NCBI GenBank assembly: GCA_963978905.1
Contig: OZ022256.1
Location: forward strand, 7,299,501-7,363,500
Source of the DNA: Trichostrongylus colubriformis
Lineage: Eukaryota; Nematoda; Chromadorea; Rhabditida; Trichostrongylidae
DNA: 64,000 nucleotides
Reading direction: 5' to 3'
The number at the start of each line of letters is the position of its first letter. Position 1 is the stretch's first letter. Below the pieces are notes generated by a model that ran no database searches, had not been told where the DNA came from, and saw nothing but the letters and a program-made list of their open reading frames with translations. This document shows, in pieces, positions 22,271 through 33,332 of the stretch. The translations under genes were made by a program, and so were the position numbers.

Positions 22271-25200
22271 CCCTCCAGAATAAGACATTTTCACTTTTCC
22301 GAATGATGGCACATAAAAACTACGTACTGGAGGGTGACCTACAATTAAAAATTGCAGTTTTGAGCTTTGTGGCTTACAGTATGGTTGGTGGGTACTGTAA
22401 TTCAGCCGTACCAATTCTGTGTAACTTTCATTAATTGGCTAAGTAAATAACGTGAAGAAAGAAATATCAGAAAATTTTTGGGAACAAACAGCTGTGCAAA
22501 CTTTCAGTGTCGTAATTTCAAGTAAATCCCCTAGATAGTCATAGCATAGTAGCATGCGTTTTATCATAAAGGAATTTGGAAGTAGAAAGGGATTAATAAT
22601 AATTATAATATAAAATAAATGAATAAATAGACACGAGGTAGCGATTTACTTAGATAACAAATAATATCAGCGGTCAATTTTATAATATTTACTCCTCTCT
22701 TCCTGTTCAAAGCCAATGTCACTTTCTGTGTACTTTAAGGGTTTCTGGCGCGACAAGGAGTGCATGTAGACGGATAAACTGATATATAAATAATAAATAA
22801 TTGATGAAGTATGTATATGGGAATAATAGAACATAAACTTTGATGTTTTTTATTTTTGATAGCTGCTACTTTTGCTGCTGCTATCAAAAAATTAAATTAA
22901 TTATTTAGATAATTATTCACTGAGCGGGGATACACATACGCTATAACACAATATTTCAAATATTCTGACATATGCAAAAATAACACATAGTGTAGGGAAG
23001 TCGAGGTCAAGAAACTAACCAATGTAAATAAAATGAAATACCACGCTCCTGAATGGGTGAATCACACATACCACCACAGCGGAAATTTAACTATTGTAAC
23101 ATAACCAGAATATTATTTCTAAAATCACGGAAACTCGGCCTAAAAAATATGGAATATTTTAAATCATGATATATCCAAAATGACTGCTCGAAAATCGAAA
23201 GAACTTTGAGGTGAAAAATATTTGGGTAAATAGTGGTGAAAGCGTAGCGTCCAGTGTTACTATTGTAAAGCGGGAGCATGGGGGGGGGGGACACGACTGG
23301 TCGTCGGCATGGTCATCGTAATGCATAAGTCATGGCCGAAGTGAATACCAACGAGCTAGTATGGCGGCGGTGGCGGTCATGGTGTGGTGTATAAGCGGCG
23401 GAGGCTCCGTCGGCCGTCACACCGGCAGTACCCAAGGTCCCGTGGCAGCCGCGGTCGGCGACGACGTCAAAGCGACTTCAGAAGCACCGCTGGCGACGTC
23501 ACCGTAATGAGTATCAAAGCGGTCTCTTTAAAGGTGTTGTATCCGTAAGGCAACGTAACTATTTCATTGTCATACTACGATTTATCGTCAACGACGCCCA
23601 CGGTGCTCAGTTACAATCACTCGTTGAACACCAAGCGCTATCTTCAGGTGACTCAACAGCTATCCCAAGGATACAGCGGGCTCTTTTAGCTCCATAGAGT
23701 TTCCCAAATGGACGAAACGTGAGGCCCCTTATTAATGTGGAACCAAGGAAATAAAAGTCTGCTCATCTCTTCCGAGTTCCTTTTCCCCAGTTATGACCAA
23801 AATGTCTCAGTCACTTGCTGGAGACGTGTATTATTGGCTGAAGAAAAGCGATTGAGCGAACGAGACAAGTCCGTATGACCACGAGCAATCACGGGATTCT
23901 GCAGAAAAACTCACATTATCGTGAACTACAGTTCCTTTCAGACTAGTTTTTTTTCGCAAGAGAGCTAAACGCATGAATTTGGCGAATTCCAAAACATCCA
24001 ATTATTTATTTATCAAGATAAATAAAAAGAAAAAAATTGCGCGACTGGTGCCATATACCACTAAATGGCATATCTTATTCTATAATATCCAAAGATATCA
24101 CTTTTAAACTGACAAAAACCCGGGGGAAGGGTGAAAAATTTCCAGCGCAGAGCTTTTTGGTTAAGCCATACACAAGGTTTTGGTGCCGAATCATGTATGA
24201 AAGAGTGTATGGTCATTAACTACGTACAGTATTCGAAAGGCAAGGAAAAGGAGTCAGGCAACTGACGATTGGCCTACATACGTGGAGGGATCGCACTTCA
24301 GGCGCCAGGGCTTGAGGGGTAAAACTCTCGCGTCTACGGGTGGAACTGATCCAGCGGCCCTGCGGCGTGAACTACGCCGCCTCCGGCTACTACATCGCAA
24401 GTGCTACTTCTCTGCCCTATATCCCTTTGCTACGCCTGGGGTTTACGGTACTTTTTGTAGCTTATTTGAATGTTGCTAAGCAACCCCGTTGGGATACGCC
24501 ATGCACTCGACTTGAGTCTTGAGGTCAGACGCAGTCAAGACAGTACTGAGCCTACAAAAGGCTTGGGAGCTGTCTGATGATCTCCAGATCTGCTGTTCAA
24601 CTTAACAGCCACCACAGTTACCCAATGAACAGTCCAAGGAAAGTGAGGTTCATTGACCAAAGTAGGGAATGGATCTCATGGAGTTTGCGAAAGGGTGCAA
24701 AACGGCACTTTTGGCACTCGAGCCATCTTCTCTATTTAACCAGTCACTAACAGCGCGCAAAAGGGTTGCATAACCATGGGTAAGGAGGTAGTATTACGCA
24801 TAGGTAGAGATTCTGTAAGGAAATGTTCTGATGATGATGAGATGTGAGCTAGAGCGCATCCGCTACGACAACGACGACAACGTCGGCGAGCGATTGTCGC
24901 ACGCGATAAATGGTGCGAGCCTCAAAAACCGCTGAACGAGACGTGGCGCGCGAGACGGAAGCGTTGGGAAGGAACATGAAAGATGCGCGTTGATGGAGAT
25001 GCGAATCGCCCTATCCGTCGGTTGCACGCGCGCATCCTCCTAACGCCGCGACGGCGATTATGATGGGGGGCACAAATCAAGAGTACGGAAACGGTTGTCG
25101 CACGATATGACCAGTGGAGCATGACACTAGTGGGTACAACCCGATGTACAACCATTAACACTTGGTTACGATTCCAAGTTATTATTTCGAATTAGGGACG

Positions 25201-25737
25201 CGTTGGGGGCTGGATAGACGAGGAAGGAAACACGAAATGACGAGCGTGTGGCAGAGGAAATCCGTTACGAACTACAACACGGATTTGCCTATCAAGCCGA
25301 CAAAACGGTGTGACGCTCGAGAGACAATTGCCAGCCTGCCTGCCTCCTACTCTCAGATTTTATCCACCGACTGCGCGATCCCATCTTGTCATGGCTACGG
25401 TAATTTTTTTTTCGAAAAATCGTGTCGAGATTAAATGGACGAAATACATCAGTGAAAAACGACGGAATCGCTTACATTCAAAGATGCGCGGAACTCTTTC
25501 ATCGTAACAAAGAAAGAAACGACAGATATAAAGGAGGAGAAAAGGACGTGACGTGTAATGTAACTGTTCAATGGACAACTGAATACCCGAAGCAGACGGA
25601 ATGTCACTTCGAAGCACGTCAAAATTCACCAAAATAAAAAAAGAAAACAGAAACGAATTCTATCGAAGGGTTAATTCCACTTTGATTGTTCATAGTTAGT
25701 CAGAATTTGGTTTGTATGAAATCTTTTTGAGCAAACA

Positions 25738-25890
25738 TGGTGTTAAATTACCATTATATACAATAAAAATATAAAATAAAAATAGAACATCAAATTACAA
25801 ACTTGAATAGACAAGGTGGATAAGCAAAAAGTAAAAAAAACGAGTGAGTGTTCAAGCTCTTTGAAAATTAATTATATTGGAATAATTTTT
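25738..25890 (+). repeat. Direct repeat, copy A
   Basis: Matches 26153-26315. Shared blocks include CATTATATA, AATAGAA, AAATTACA and AGGTGGATAAGCAAAAAGT. Roughly 80% identity by eye. Confidence 0.65.
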
Positions 25891-26152
25891 GGTATGTGTC
25901 GATCAAGAACCACACGTACTCCGCCCTCAGCTTCAAAACCCGCCCACTAAGGTGAAGCCTTCTATATCTTTTTCTTGTGATTTGTGTTAGACATCGGAAA
26001 AGACATATGGCACAAATAAAATCTGGTCGCAACATGGCCCTGCTCCACAGTTCCTTTCTATCAGCTGGTGGATCATCGAATACTTGAGCAATATTGGGTA
26101 AGAATCGAAAACATGGCGCGACCAGGATTCTTCACTGTCCACTAAGCTCACT

Positions 26153-26315
26153 GTTTAACTATCATTATATATAACGAAATTTAAAATAAGAATAGAATAT
26201 AAAATTACAGACTCAAGTAGACAGGGTGGATAAGCAAAAAGTTCAAAAAAACAAGTAGGTGTTCAAATAGCCTTTCAAAAATTAGCTAGGAATAAGCTAT
26301 CAAAATTAATTCTAT
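26153..26315 (+). repeat. Direct repeat, copy B
   Basis: Second copy of the block at 25738-25890, about 415 bp downstream in the same orientation. The ~260-bp spacer does not show the repeat. Confidence 0.65.
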
Positions 26316-26462
26316 CGGTACAAGCCTTTAGCTCACTAGTCTTCTGAGATGCGCCAAGCAGTGGACTCCCGCTTAAGATCCTGCCAGCATTCAAAGCTCA
26401 TTCCGTCTAGCAATAAGTAACCAAGTAAATTCAGTATCCAAATCAGAGTGTTCCTTCTTCAG

Positions 26463-26571
26463 GTTCGATGTCAATCAACCTATTCCGAAGGGATGGAAAA
26501 CCCAATGGTACCAGGATCAGATTGCCTACCTCGGTCTAGGAATCTCAAGAGATGAGTACGATAGCCCTTGA
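26463..26571 (+). CDS. Weak candidate terminal exon, unrecognised
   Basis: A CTTCTTCAG acceptor is followed by a phase-2 frame of 35 codons ending in TGA. The peptide is Trp/Gln-rich (QPIPKGWKTQWYQDQ, AYLGLGISRDEY) and looks protein-like. I recognise no family. The minus strand is also open here, and no upstream partner exon was found, so chance is a real alternative. Confidence 0.15.
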
Positions 26572-28297
26572 CCACGCCCATTTTCATCTGTCGCACCGTT
26601 TTCGAGAAGATACTTTGGTATGAATACTCAAAAAATACCTCACTCAGTGTAGCATTCACTGTTGACATAATTCAAGGAATCTCGTTATCGTAGCCAACTA
26701 GAAGATTCTGAACAAAAAGTGAAACCTTCAGAAATACCTTTATATATGGGTTGGTATGGGATTGCGCTTTCACCTACGAAGAAATAGAATAACCAGATCG
26801 AGCGAGCGAGAGAAGGGACAGCTTACTCCTTCCGCGCACAGCCATGTCAGTCAGTGTTTATGTGGATGAACCCGTTTCTCCTCATCGTCGGCGCCTTCTG
26901 AACTGGTAATCGCAGCGGAAACTGAAGACGGATCGACCTAAAGGCCGATAGTGAACGCTCAGCTCAGCGCCTTTACAGCTTTGGATTAGGTTTGTCTCTT
27001 CGTTAGGAACGAACTACCATCAACACCGCCACACCAAGTGCATTGCATCTAAGACAATGAACAAGAGGCATTGACCGCATTTCATGTACACAGGACACTT
27101 CTGTGGAGGAGATGAGATCACGAAAGGAGGCGAAAAAGAGCTACACGGAAAGTATAAACAGAGCTTTGGGCTGCAAGCACAATCAAGCAGAGTTGAAGGT
27201 AGAAAAAGGAAGGCTATCGAGGAACTTGCCATTAGTATATATTACTTACTTATAATAACCATTCAAAAAATGCAATGATTAAAAATAGTAAGTAGGTAAT
27301 ATGATAGCTACATTCCAATCCTTTTAACTATAGCCTGAGATCACTTTGAGCAAACATAGTTAGTTGCTCTACGCCAAATTGTGAAGGATGCAGCCAAACC
27401 CAAGAGCGGACGCCTCCCTCAACATAAAGCCCAAATCGCCAAGCCGAGACGAGAAGGAGTTTTCCTGACGTCAGATCCAAATTTGCGATTTCATTGTTTT
27501 CCTAGACAAAACGCCAAATGATTGTAATCGCCAAGAGGAAACTGCTGGTGACGGTGGTGTAAGACAAACTGGAAAACTCAACGATGTCTTGAAGCTTTCA
27601 ATGAGAAGATTTCGAAGCTTTCCAAGCAAATGCGCGACGGCGCTTCCAACTGGACTTGTTCGAGACGATTTTATTAGGTGGCGCTGCTAGGAAATCTCGT
27701 TATGATATCTAGCATTTGAATGGCCCAATGTGGCGTCAGCTAGCTAGCGCTAGCAAGCGATCTTTCCTGGTTCCACTTGTCGTTCCTCCGAATCCATCCC
27801 GGAAGCGATCTCCGCTTTGCTTTTTTTGGAGAGATCGTAAAGCGTGAGTCTGGGTACTGCCCATACTTATGTCGTGCAATCCTAAAAAATGAGAATAATA
27901 ATTTGATGACTGCCCAGATTCATTTCATACACTCGCTGATTCTTCAGGGCGAGCTTCAGCCTGTTCAAAATTCCTTCGGAAAGTGTTCCAGCTCAATAGC
28001 AAAGTACATCAGCACCTTTATAATATGAAATACAAGCACTGCAGCATTCGAGGGCGGTCTGAGGAAGATAGAGGATCCCACGCTTACAAACCTTATGATA
28101 TGCGCCATGCCTTTTACTTACAGTGCGGAATGTAGTGCTATATGAATGGAATGCTTTACAGAGATAGTACCTAGGACTTCTCAAATCAATTGGGTTGTCT
28201 CCTCTATTCTGAAGACATAATGCCTCATGATTTCCTCATCCCGGAATCGCAGAAAAGGCGTTGAGCTTTCTGGAGAACCACGACGACTAATGCTTAC

Positions 28298-28395
28298 CAA
28301 AAATAGTAAATTGATTGATATATTGCAAAGAATTTGACATGCACGCCATTTCTGTCTTCCGATCTTTCTCTCCCTCCCAGAAAATCTCCCCTAGG
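28298..28395 (-). CDS. Weak candidate internal exon, unrecognised
   Basis: On the minus strand ATGTTTTCAG precedes and G|GTAAGC follows a 98-bp stretch that is open in two frames. One frame reads LGEIFWEGEKDRKTEM. Splice sites are the only support. Confidence 0.12.
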
Positions 28396-29664
28396 CTGAA
28401 AACATCCTTTCCTACTATAACCGATCACGACCTCCTTCAACGATTACTCGACTCTCTCTTGACTATCCCTACTACATCAACAGGATTCAGAAAGGTAAAG
28501 ATTTTTGAAGGTTTTGAAGGTTTCAAGGTTTGAAGGTGCACAAAAATCTTCTTCGAAATTTTTGGTTATTGATAGCTGCTAATTATCGTCGCAGCCCGCG
28601 ATGCGAAAGTTACAGTCTACAGAGCTTTTGCCCACAGCATCCTAGTAGTAATTTCTTCGAAAGTTACCTACGTTGGATACGATTGCAAAAACCTGGACGT
28701 ATACCCTAGAACAAGTTCAAACTAAATTTTTTAACCAAAGAAGTGGAGAATCAGTCTTATAGTTTGCACGAGCATAAAAACGTCTTCGATGCGGATATGA
28801 GGGCTTGCAGAAGTAGAAGCTCTTTAAATTCACTGCTACGATCGGAGGAAGAATTTGTGAAACGTCAATCATGGAGATATCCTTACAATGGTGAACCATG
28901 AGCTGTGACCAAGAAAAAACCAACCGATGTCGAGAAAAGTGGCCGAGACTGTAATGTGTCGAGAAACCCATACGATGTCCTGTAACAAGATCTGGAGCAG
29001 ATACCTCGATGAGGACATGCGCGCGCTCAACGCTCATCCCGTAATGCTGCGCATCGTCGCCATCATCACCACATCACACAACGTTGCTGCGCTGTGAGCG
29101 GAGCGCCGCCAGTGGTGGTGCACTACGACGTAGACGATTCGTGTACGCGATAAAAGTGCGCCGATGTCGTAGTCAACGCGCGGAATTCCGGAACCAAGCT
29201 CTAAAAAACATACACACATCGCACGGAACGGTAACGTCATGTGGCAGGAAGGGGATGACAGTAGAAATTCAAGAACTTATAATGACCAGTCGGTTGGCGA
29301 AGGGTCTAAAGAGCATTAAATTCCTCCTTCCGGTTCGTATGGTATTAATAGCTTTCCGGGGAGACTTTGCATATGTCAACAACCCTTCTACTACCACTGG
29401 TGCAACCCGTATCCCGACATTGGGCCCCTGCTAGAATGACCTCCATAGCACTTTCTGGTGTGACATACCTTCAGGCCCATTACCTAATCCATGACCCGTA
29501 CCACTATATTAAAAAAATGTAGAAATGTTAGAAAGAGATTCGTTGAGTGAAGCGTTTGCGGCGCATTTTTGCACCGACAACTTCAGTAAAATGAATCTTT
29601 TCCTAAACGGTCCGAAACAGAATATGAGAATTTATTCAGAGAAAAATAGGCGTTGGTGCAGAGA

Positions 29665-29850
29665 GGGGCAATTTGTTGAATATTGAACGCTAACATACTT
29701 TTTCATGAATGTTGGACAGTAACATAGTTTTTCAAGATCAAACATGTATAAATGACAGCACATTACTAACACTTCCGTCATGTAAAACATGTTGCTAACA
29801 CTTCCGTCATGTAAAAACATGTTACTCATGAACATCCAACAAGTTGCCCC
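29665..29850. mobile_element. MITE, GGGGCAACTTGTTG family (copy 2)
   Basis: 186 bp bounded by GGGGCAATTTGTTGAATATT and the inverted AACATCCAACAAGTTGCCCC. A ~30-bp unit (GCTAACACTTCCGTCATGTA) is tandemly duplicated inside. Confidence 0.75.
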
Positions 29851-30638
29851 TCCCACATTAGTAGATCGCCAAAATATGTGAAATTGAATCTGTGCTAATG
29901 TAGAGGCTAAAATGGGAGAGGCTACGCTCTAGAACTCAAACTTGCCCACGGTAAGCAAGCTTCAACTTCTCCTGCACCTGCTAGTAAACTTCAAAAATTG
30001 ATCCGAGCAAGAAAAGGATGTCTTTGTGTAAACCGTACGATACCCATCATATATTTCACGTCCTCAATGAAAGTCGAGGGCATGGCTCATCGTTTTTTCC
30101 GCACCCACGGGACCATGTCATAGTGGCCACGCTATAATGTTAAGGTTGAAAATGAGAGTATTTTTGGGAAAAGTCCTAGGAAAAGGTGGAGGTTAGAGGT
30201 CAGAGAAGTATTATAGTTAATCTCTACTTCATCACACTTTTCTTACACAGTGGTTCCAGAAGAGCCATTCGTAGGTAATCGTTGCTTGGGCTGAATACCT
30301 TGAATACCCGAGTAGAAAGAAAGTGATTTCGAGTGACTTACTATCGAGAGAAGCAATGCAGTAACCTTGACTAAGTTGATTCAATTAGCAATGATCGCTA
30401 GATGAAGACCGGGTGATAACTCGATGTCGCGTTAACATCCCGGAAGTGAGATCCCAGACGCCAAAGCGAAAGCACCCGTCCACACGACACCTCACGAAAA
30501 CGCGAAAGTGACGATCGTGACATGTCCAGCGGTATAGTAAAAGTGAAGCCCGAACATTGCTATGCTAGACAGGAGAGCTTGACGGGGCAGAGAGGATCAG
30601 GAGGCGCCACGGTATGAGAGGAACGTCGGGGAGAGGCG

Positions 30639-30676
30639 ACAGCAACAGCAGCAGCAACAGCAGCAGCAGCATCCAG
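30639..30676 (+). repeat. CAG/CAA trinucleotide repeat
   Basis: Interrupted CAGCAA/CAGCAG run. An ATG at 30614 opens a 35-codon frame in which it encodes Asn/Ser (SNSSSNSSSS, then IQLTDALRSMRARMRN). Another frame gives poly-Gln. Coding status is unknown. Confidence 0.75.
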
Positions 30677-31136
30677 CTTACGGATGCACTGCGTAGTATG
30701 CGCGCACGGATGCGCAATTAGCGCGCAACCTCACAACATCCGCGCCGAGAGGAGACCTCCTCAGACCAGAAGCTTTGAAGCTGCGCAGGGAGATGATGAC
30801 CACCGAACATCCTCTCTCAGACTTGTGGCCTCAATGTTCCGGAGCGCCCACGGCGGTGCAGCAGCCGACAACGAGTTGCACACGCACGCGCGCACGTTCC
30901 TAAACACCATCACTTTGATGCTAGTTTTCAGCAGCGAAAGAGAGAGCGGAGCCTGATTGACTGGTCAACAAGTCTTAATAGTCCAATGAATCCGGGAGGT
31001 CGAAATCAAGAGCTTTCAGCGCCTTCGATTACCGTAATTTAGTGGAGAGACGGTGCGGATCTGACCACAGGATGTCGCTGACAATTTTGATGAGCCATCT
31101 TTTTTGCTTTGAGAAAACAACTGAGTGTATTTCAGG

Positions 31137-31529
31137 ATGGCTTCACAACATCTTGGCCATTTAAGTGCACCTCCTTCCTGTGTGCATATGAAAGGCTTCA
31201 TAGGGAAACCTATACCGACACGGGTAACGTCCGCAGAACACTTCCCAACCACCTTGATCGAAGATGATCGAAGCCCACACAACCGCTTAGCTCACGCCCA
31301 CCTGCGATCAGCGAACAGGCAGCTGATCGGGTATCCGATCACGGATAACATGGCACTGAAGAGTGATCTTCCCCCATTCAGCTGGAAAATAAGTTGGGCC
31401 AAAAATGGCATGTATTTGTCATTGACGAATATTCAACAATTTCAAGTGGGTTTTGAGATGATCTGGGCTGTACCGCGCACTAAGACATCATTCAGCATTG
31501 TAGAAGCTTTGTATGGAGATTCGGCGTGA
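31137..31529 (+). CDS. Low-confidence ORF after a TTTCAG acceptor, 130 aa
   Basis: GTATTTCAG ends one base before ATG, the same layout as the B9D2 start. The frame (MASQHLGHLSAPPSC...) stays open for 130 codons. No domain, signal peptide or family is recognised. The minus strand of the first part is also open, which suggests a degenerate repeat as the alternative. Confidence 0.2.
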   Translation: MASQHLGHLSAPPSCVHMKGFIGKPIPTRVTSAEHFPTTLIEDDRSPHNRLAHAHLRSANRQLIGYPITDNMALKSDLPPFSWKISWAKNGMYLSLTNIQQFQVGFEMIWAVPRTKTSFSIVEALYGDSA

Positions 31530-31597
31530 ACTTTGATATGGAGACGCTCATATAATTGGATACAATGATAGAGTGAATGATAGAGTACCGTCTCTAT

Positions 31598-31599
<2 letters not shown>

Positions 31600-31664
<65 letters not shown>

Positions 31665-31802
31665 GTCTGGCTGGCTGACTGACTGACTGACTGACTGACT
31701 GGTCTGTCTGTCTGTCTGTCTTTCTGTGTGTCTGTCTGTATGTCTGTCTTTCTCTCTGTCTCTATTCTGTATGTTTGTTTGTGTGTTTGTCTGTCTGTCT
31801 GC
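31600..31802 (+). repeat. TCTG tetranucleotide microsatellite
   Basis: About 200 bp of (TCTG)n with GGCTGACT and TTCTGTG variant patches. It creates long spurious frames on both strands. Confidence 0.95.
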
Positions 31803-32697
31803 CTGTAGGTAGCTCCTAGCTCCTGGTATTGATATAAAATGAAAAACTTTAAGAAAGTATCTCGTGTGGCGTTCAAAGATGGTGAGGGTTCAGTAAAAAT
31901 ATTGATTGCAGCTAAATCGAGTAATTTCGCATGTGCTATGACAGATCGAGTTAGGGTCATGGCCATATAGAGTGCAAAGAAGTCCCAAACTAAATCGGCG
32001 ATTACTGTCAGAGTAAGAAAACGATGAAAAACGAAACAAATCCTTCGAAAAAGTGCAACGGAACGGAAAAAGAACGCAATCAAAAGGCGACGTAAGATAA
32101 GAAGTCACAGATTCACCGGAATTCAACGCTATAATCGCTGATCGTTGAGAAGTCTTAAGTGAAAACGACAGCTGTCGTCGAGGACGTCCCGGTAGCTGCA
32201 GCAGCAAAGGGAAGGCGGTGACAATTACAGAAAGCGTGCGAGCGGGTTCCGGGGATGGAGATTTGGCATGGCTTGCGCGGCGACGAACCGCAGGAACCAA
32301 GAACGACCTTGCGCGGTTTGAAAACAATTAACATGGCCGGCTGTCCGCTATTTCTAACGATCTCCGCCTCTTGCAGACAACGCCCGGTCGGTGATGAAGA
32401 CGACGCGTAAGCAACGTAAGTGAATGAATGCGGGTGACGAGACGACGCTGCGGTGTTGGCATCCACATCCGCCCTCCCCCCCCTCCACCACTCATCGCCG
32501 TAAATGAGTCATTTCTTGCGGTCTTTACCTTTACATATGGCATGTCAGGGTTCAGAGGGTTTAATTAGGAGGCGCAATTGACTTTCTGCGATGGTACACG
32601 TTTTTCAGAGAACTACAGCCTCCTCACCAAGGATGTCTTCCCACCTCCCGTCACGAAATGATATTCCGCCGACAGTGAGACTGAACAACGGAAACTC

Positions 32698-32789
32698 CGA
32701 TGTTACCGATGCACCGATTCCATGTATTCGGTAAGCGGTCAATGGGTGTGGCTTGGTGGCGGGCGGGGTCGGTGCATCGGTGACATCGT
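32698..32789. repeat. Inverted repeat hairpin
   Basis: CGATGTTACCGATGCACCGA near 32698-32718 pairs with TCGGTGCATCGGTGACATCG near 32769-32789, with one mismatch. The 50-bp loop contains a GC-box (GGGCGGGG). Confidence 0.75.
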
Positions 32790-33200
32790 TACCATGGAGG
32801 TTTCGTAGGTATCCCATTCATTGGATTACCCATCACAGCAGCACTGTGTCAGAGGCATTTTTGTGACAGCTTTCTCTGAAAGTGCCATCTATAGAGAAGT
32901 GGCTGGAGGGGCTATCTGATGTTCATGGAATTCTCAGGATCATCCTATACTGAGCCTCTGTAGACCACATGCTCGAAAATAGACTTTAGCGAACTATTTT
33001 TGATCATTGGAACTCAATGTTTGTTTGTTTATTTGTTTGCTGATGTTGTGTGTGGTCTGTAAGCAAGCAATAGCAAGATAGCATGCGTCGAAAATGCACA
33101 ACGAGTTCCATGTTTTTATTTTGCAAAAGTCAGTGGGAGTTGCTTGTTGATGGGCGGGGTTTGTAGAGGCACTCAGACACAACTTTCTTCATTACGAAAG

Positions 33201-33291
33201 ATTTTGAGCCCATGAAATAATGAAGAGAACTGACCCAAGTCCATGAGGGAGCCTTGGGTCAGTTCTCTTCATTATTCCATGGGTTCAAAAT
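33201..33291. repeat. Near-perfect 39-bp stem hairpin
   Basis: Positions 33201-33239 pair with 33253-33291 with only two mismatches around a 13-base loop. The core is ATAATGAAGAGAACTGACCC and its complement. It looks like a small fold-back element or a recent inverted duplication, and a transcript would make an almost perfect dsRNA. Confidence 0.9.
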
Positions 33292-33306
33292 GCTCCGAAT
33301 GAGATT

Positions 33307-33332
33307 GGGGGGGGGGAGGAGGGGGAAGGGGG
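33307..33332 (+). other. Predicted G-quadruplex-forming run
   Basis: Four or more G-tracts of at least four (ten Gs, then GGGGG AA GGGGG, with GGA spacers), 15 bp from the hairpin end. Confidence 0.6.

Larger units (their letters stand above)
21945..29664. other. Gene-poor stretch with repeats and weak exon candidates
   Basis: Contains the small MITE at 22186, a very AT-rich section (22430-23270), a G-run at 23280-23290, CpG islands at 23330-23560 and 24850-25110, and the duplicated block at 25738/26153. Weak exon candidates are at 26463-26571 (+) and 28298-28395 (-). A CpG-rich segment with open frames on both strands is at 29040-29180. Nothing can be named. Confidence 0.4.
29851..33200. 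other. Gene-poor stretch with CpG islands
   Basis: Contains a CpG-rich, CAG/CAA-repeat-bearing block (~30400-30950), an unconfirmed SL-type start at 31137, the TCTG array at 31600-31802, a CpG-rich block (32160-32480) and the hairpin at 32698-32789. There is no recognisable domain. Confidence 0.4.

Noticed and set aside
23371..23520. GC-rich 48-codon frame beginning MAAVAVMVW
   Set aside because: The opposite strand is equally open and GC-rich. Composition alone explains it.
31442..32083. 213-codon minus-strand ORF
   Set aside because: Most of it is translated TCTG microsatellite (Thr-Asp-Arg-Gln repeats).
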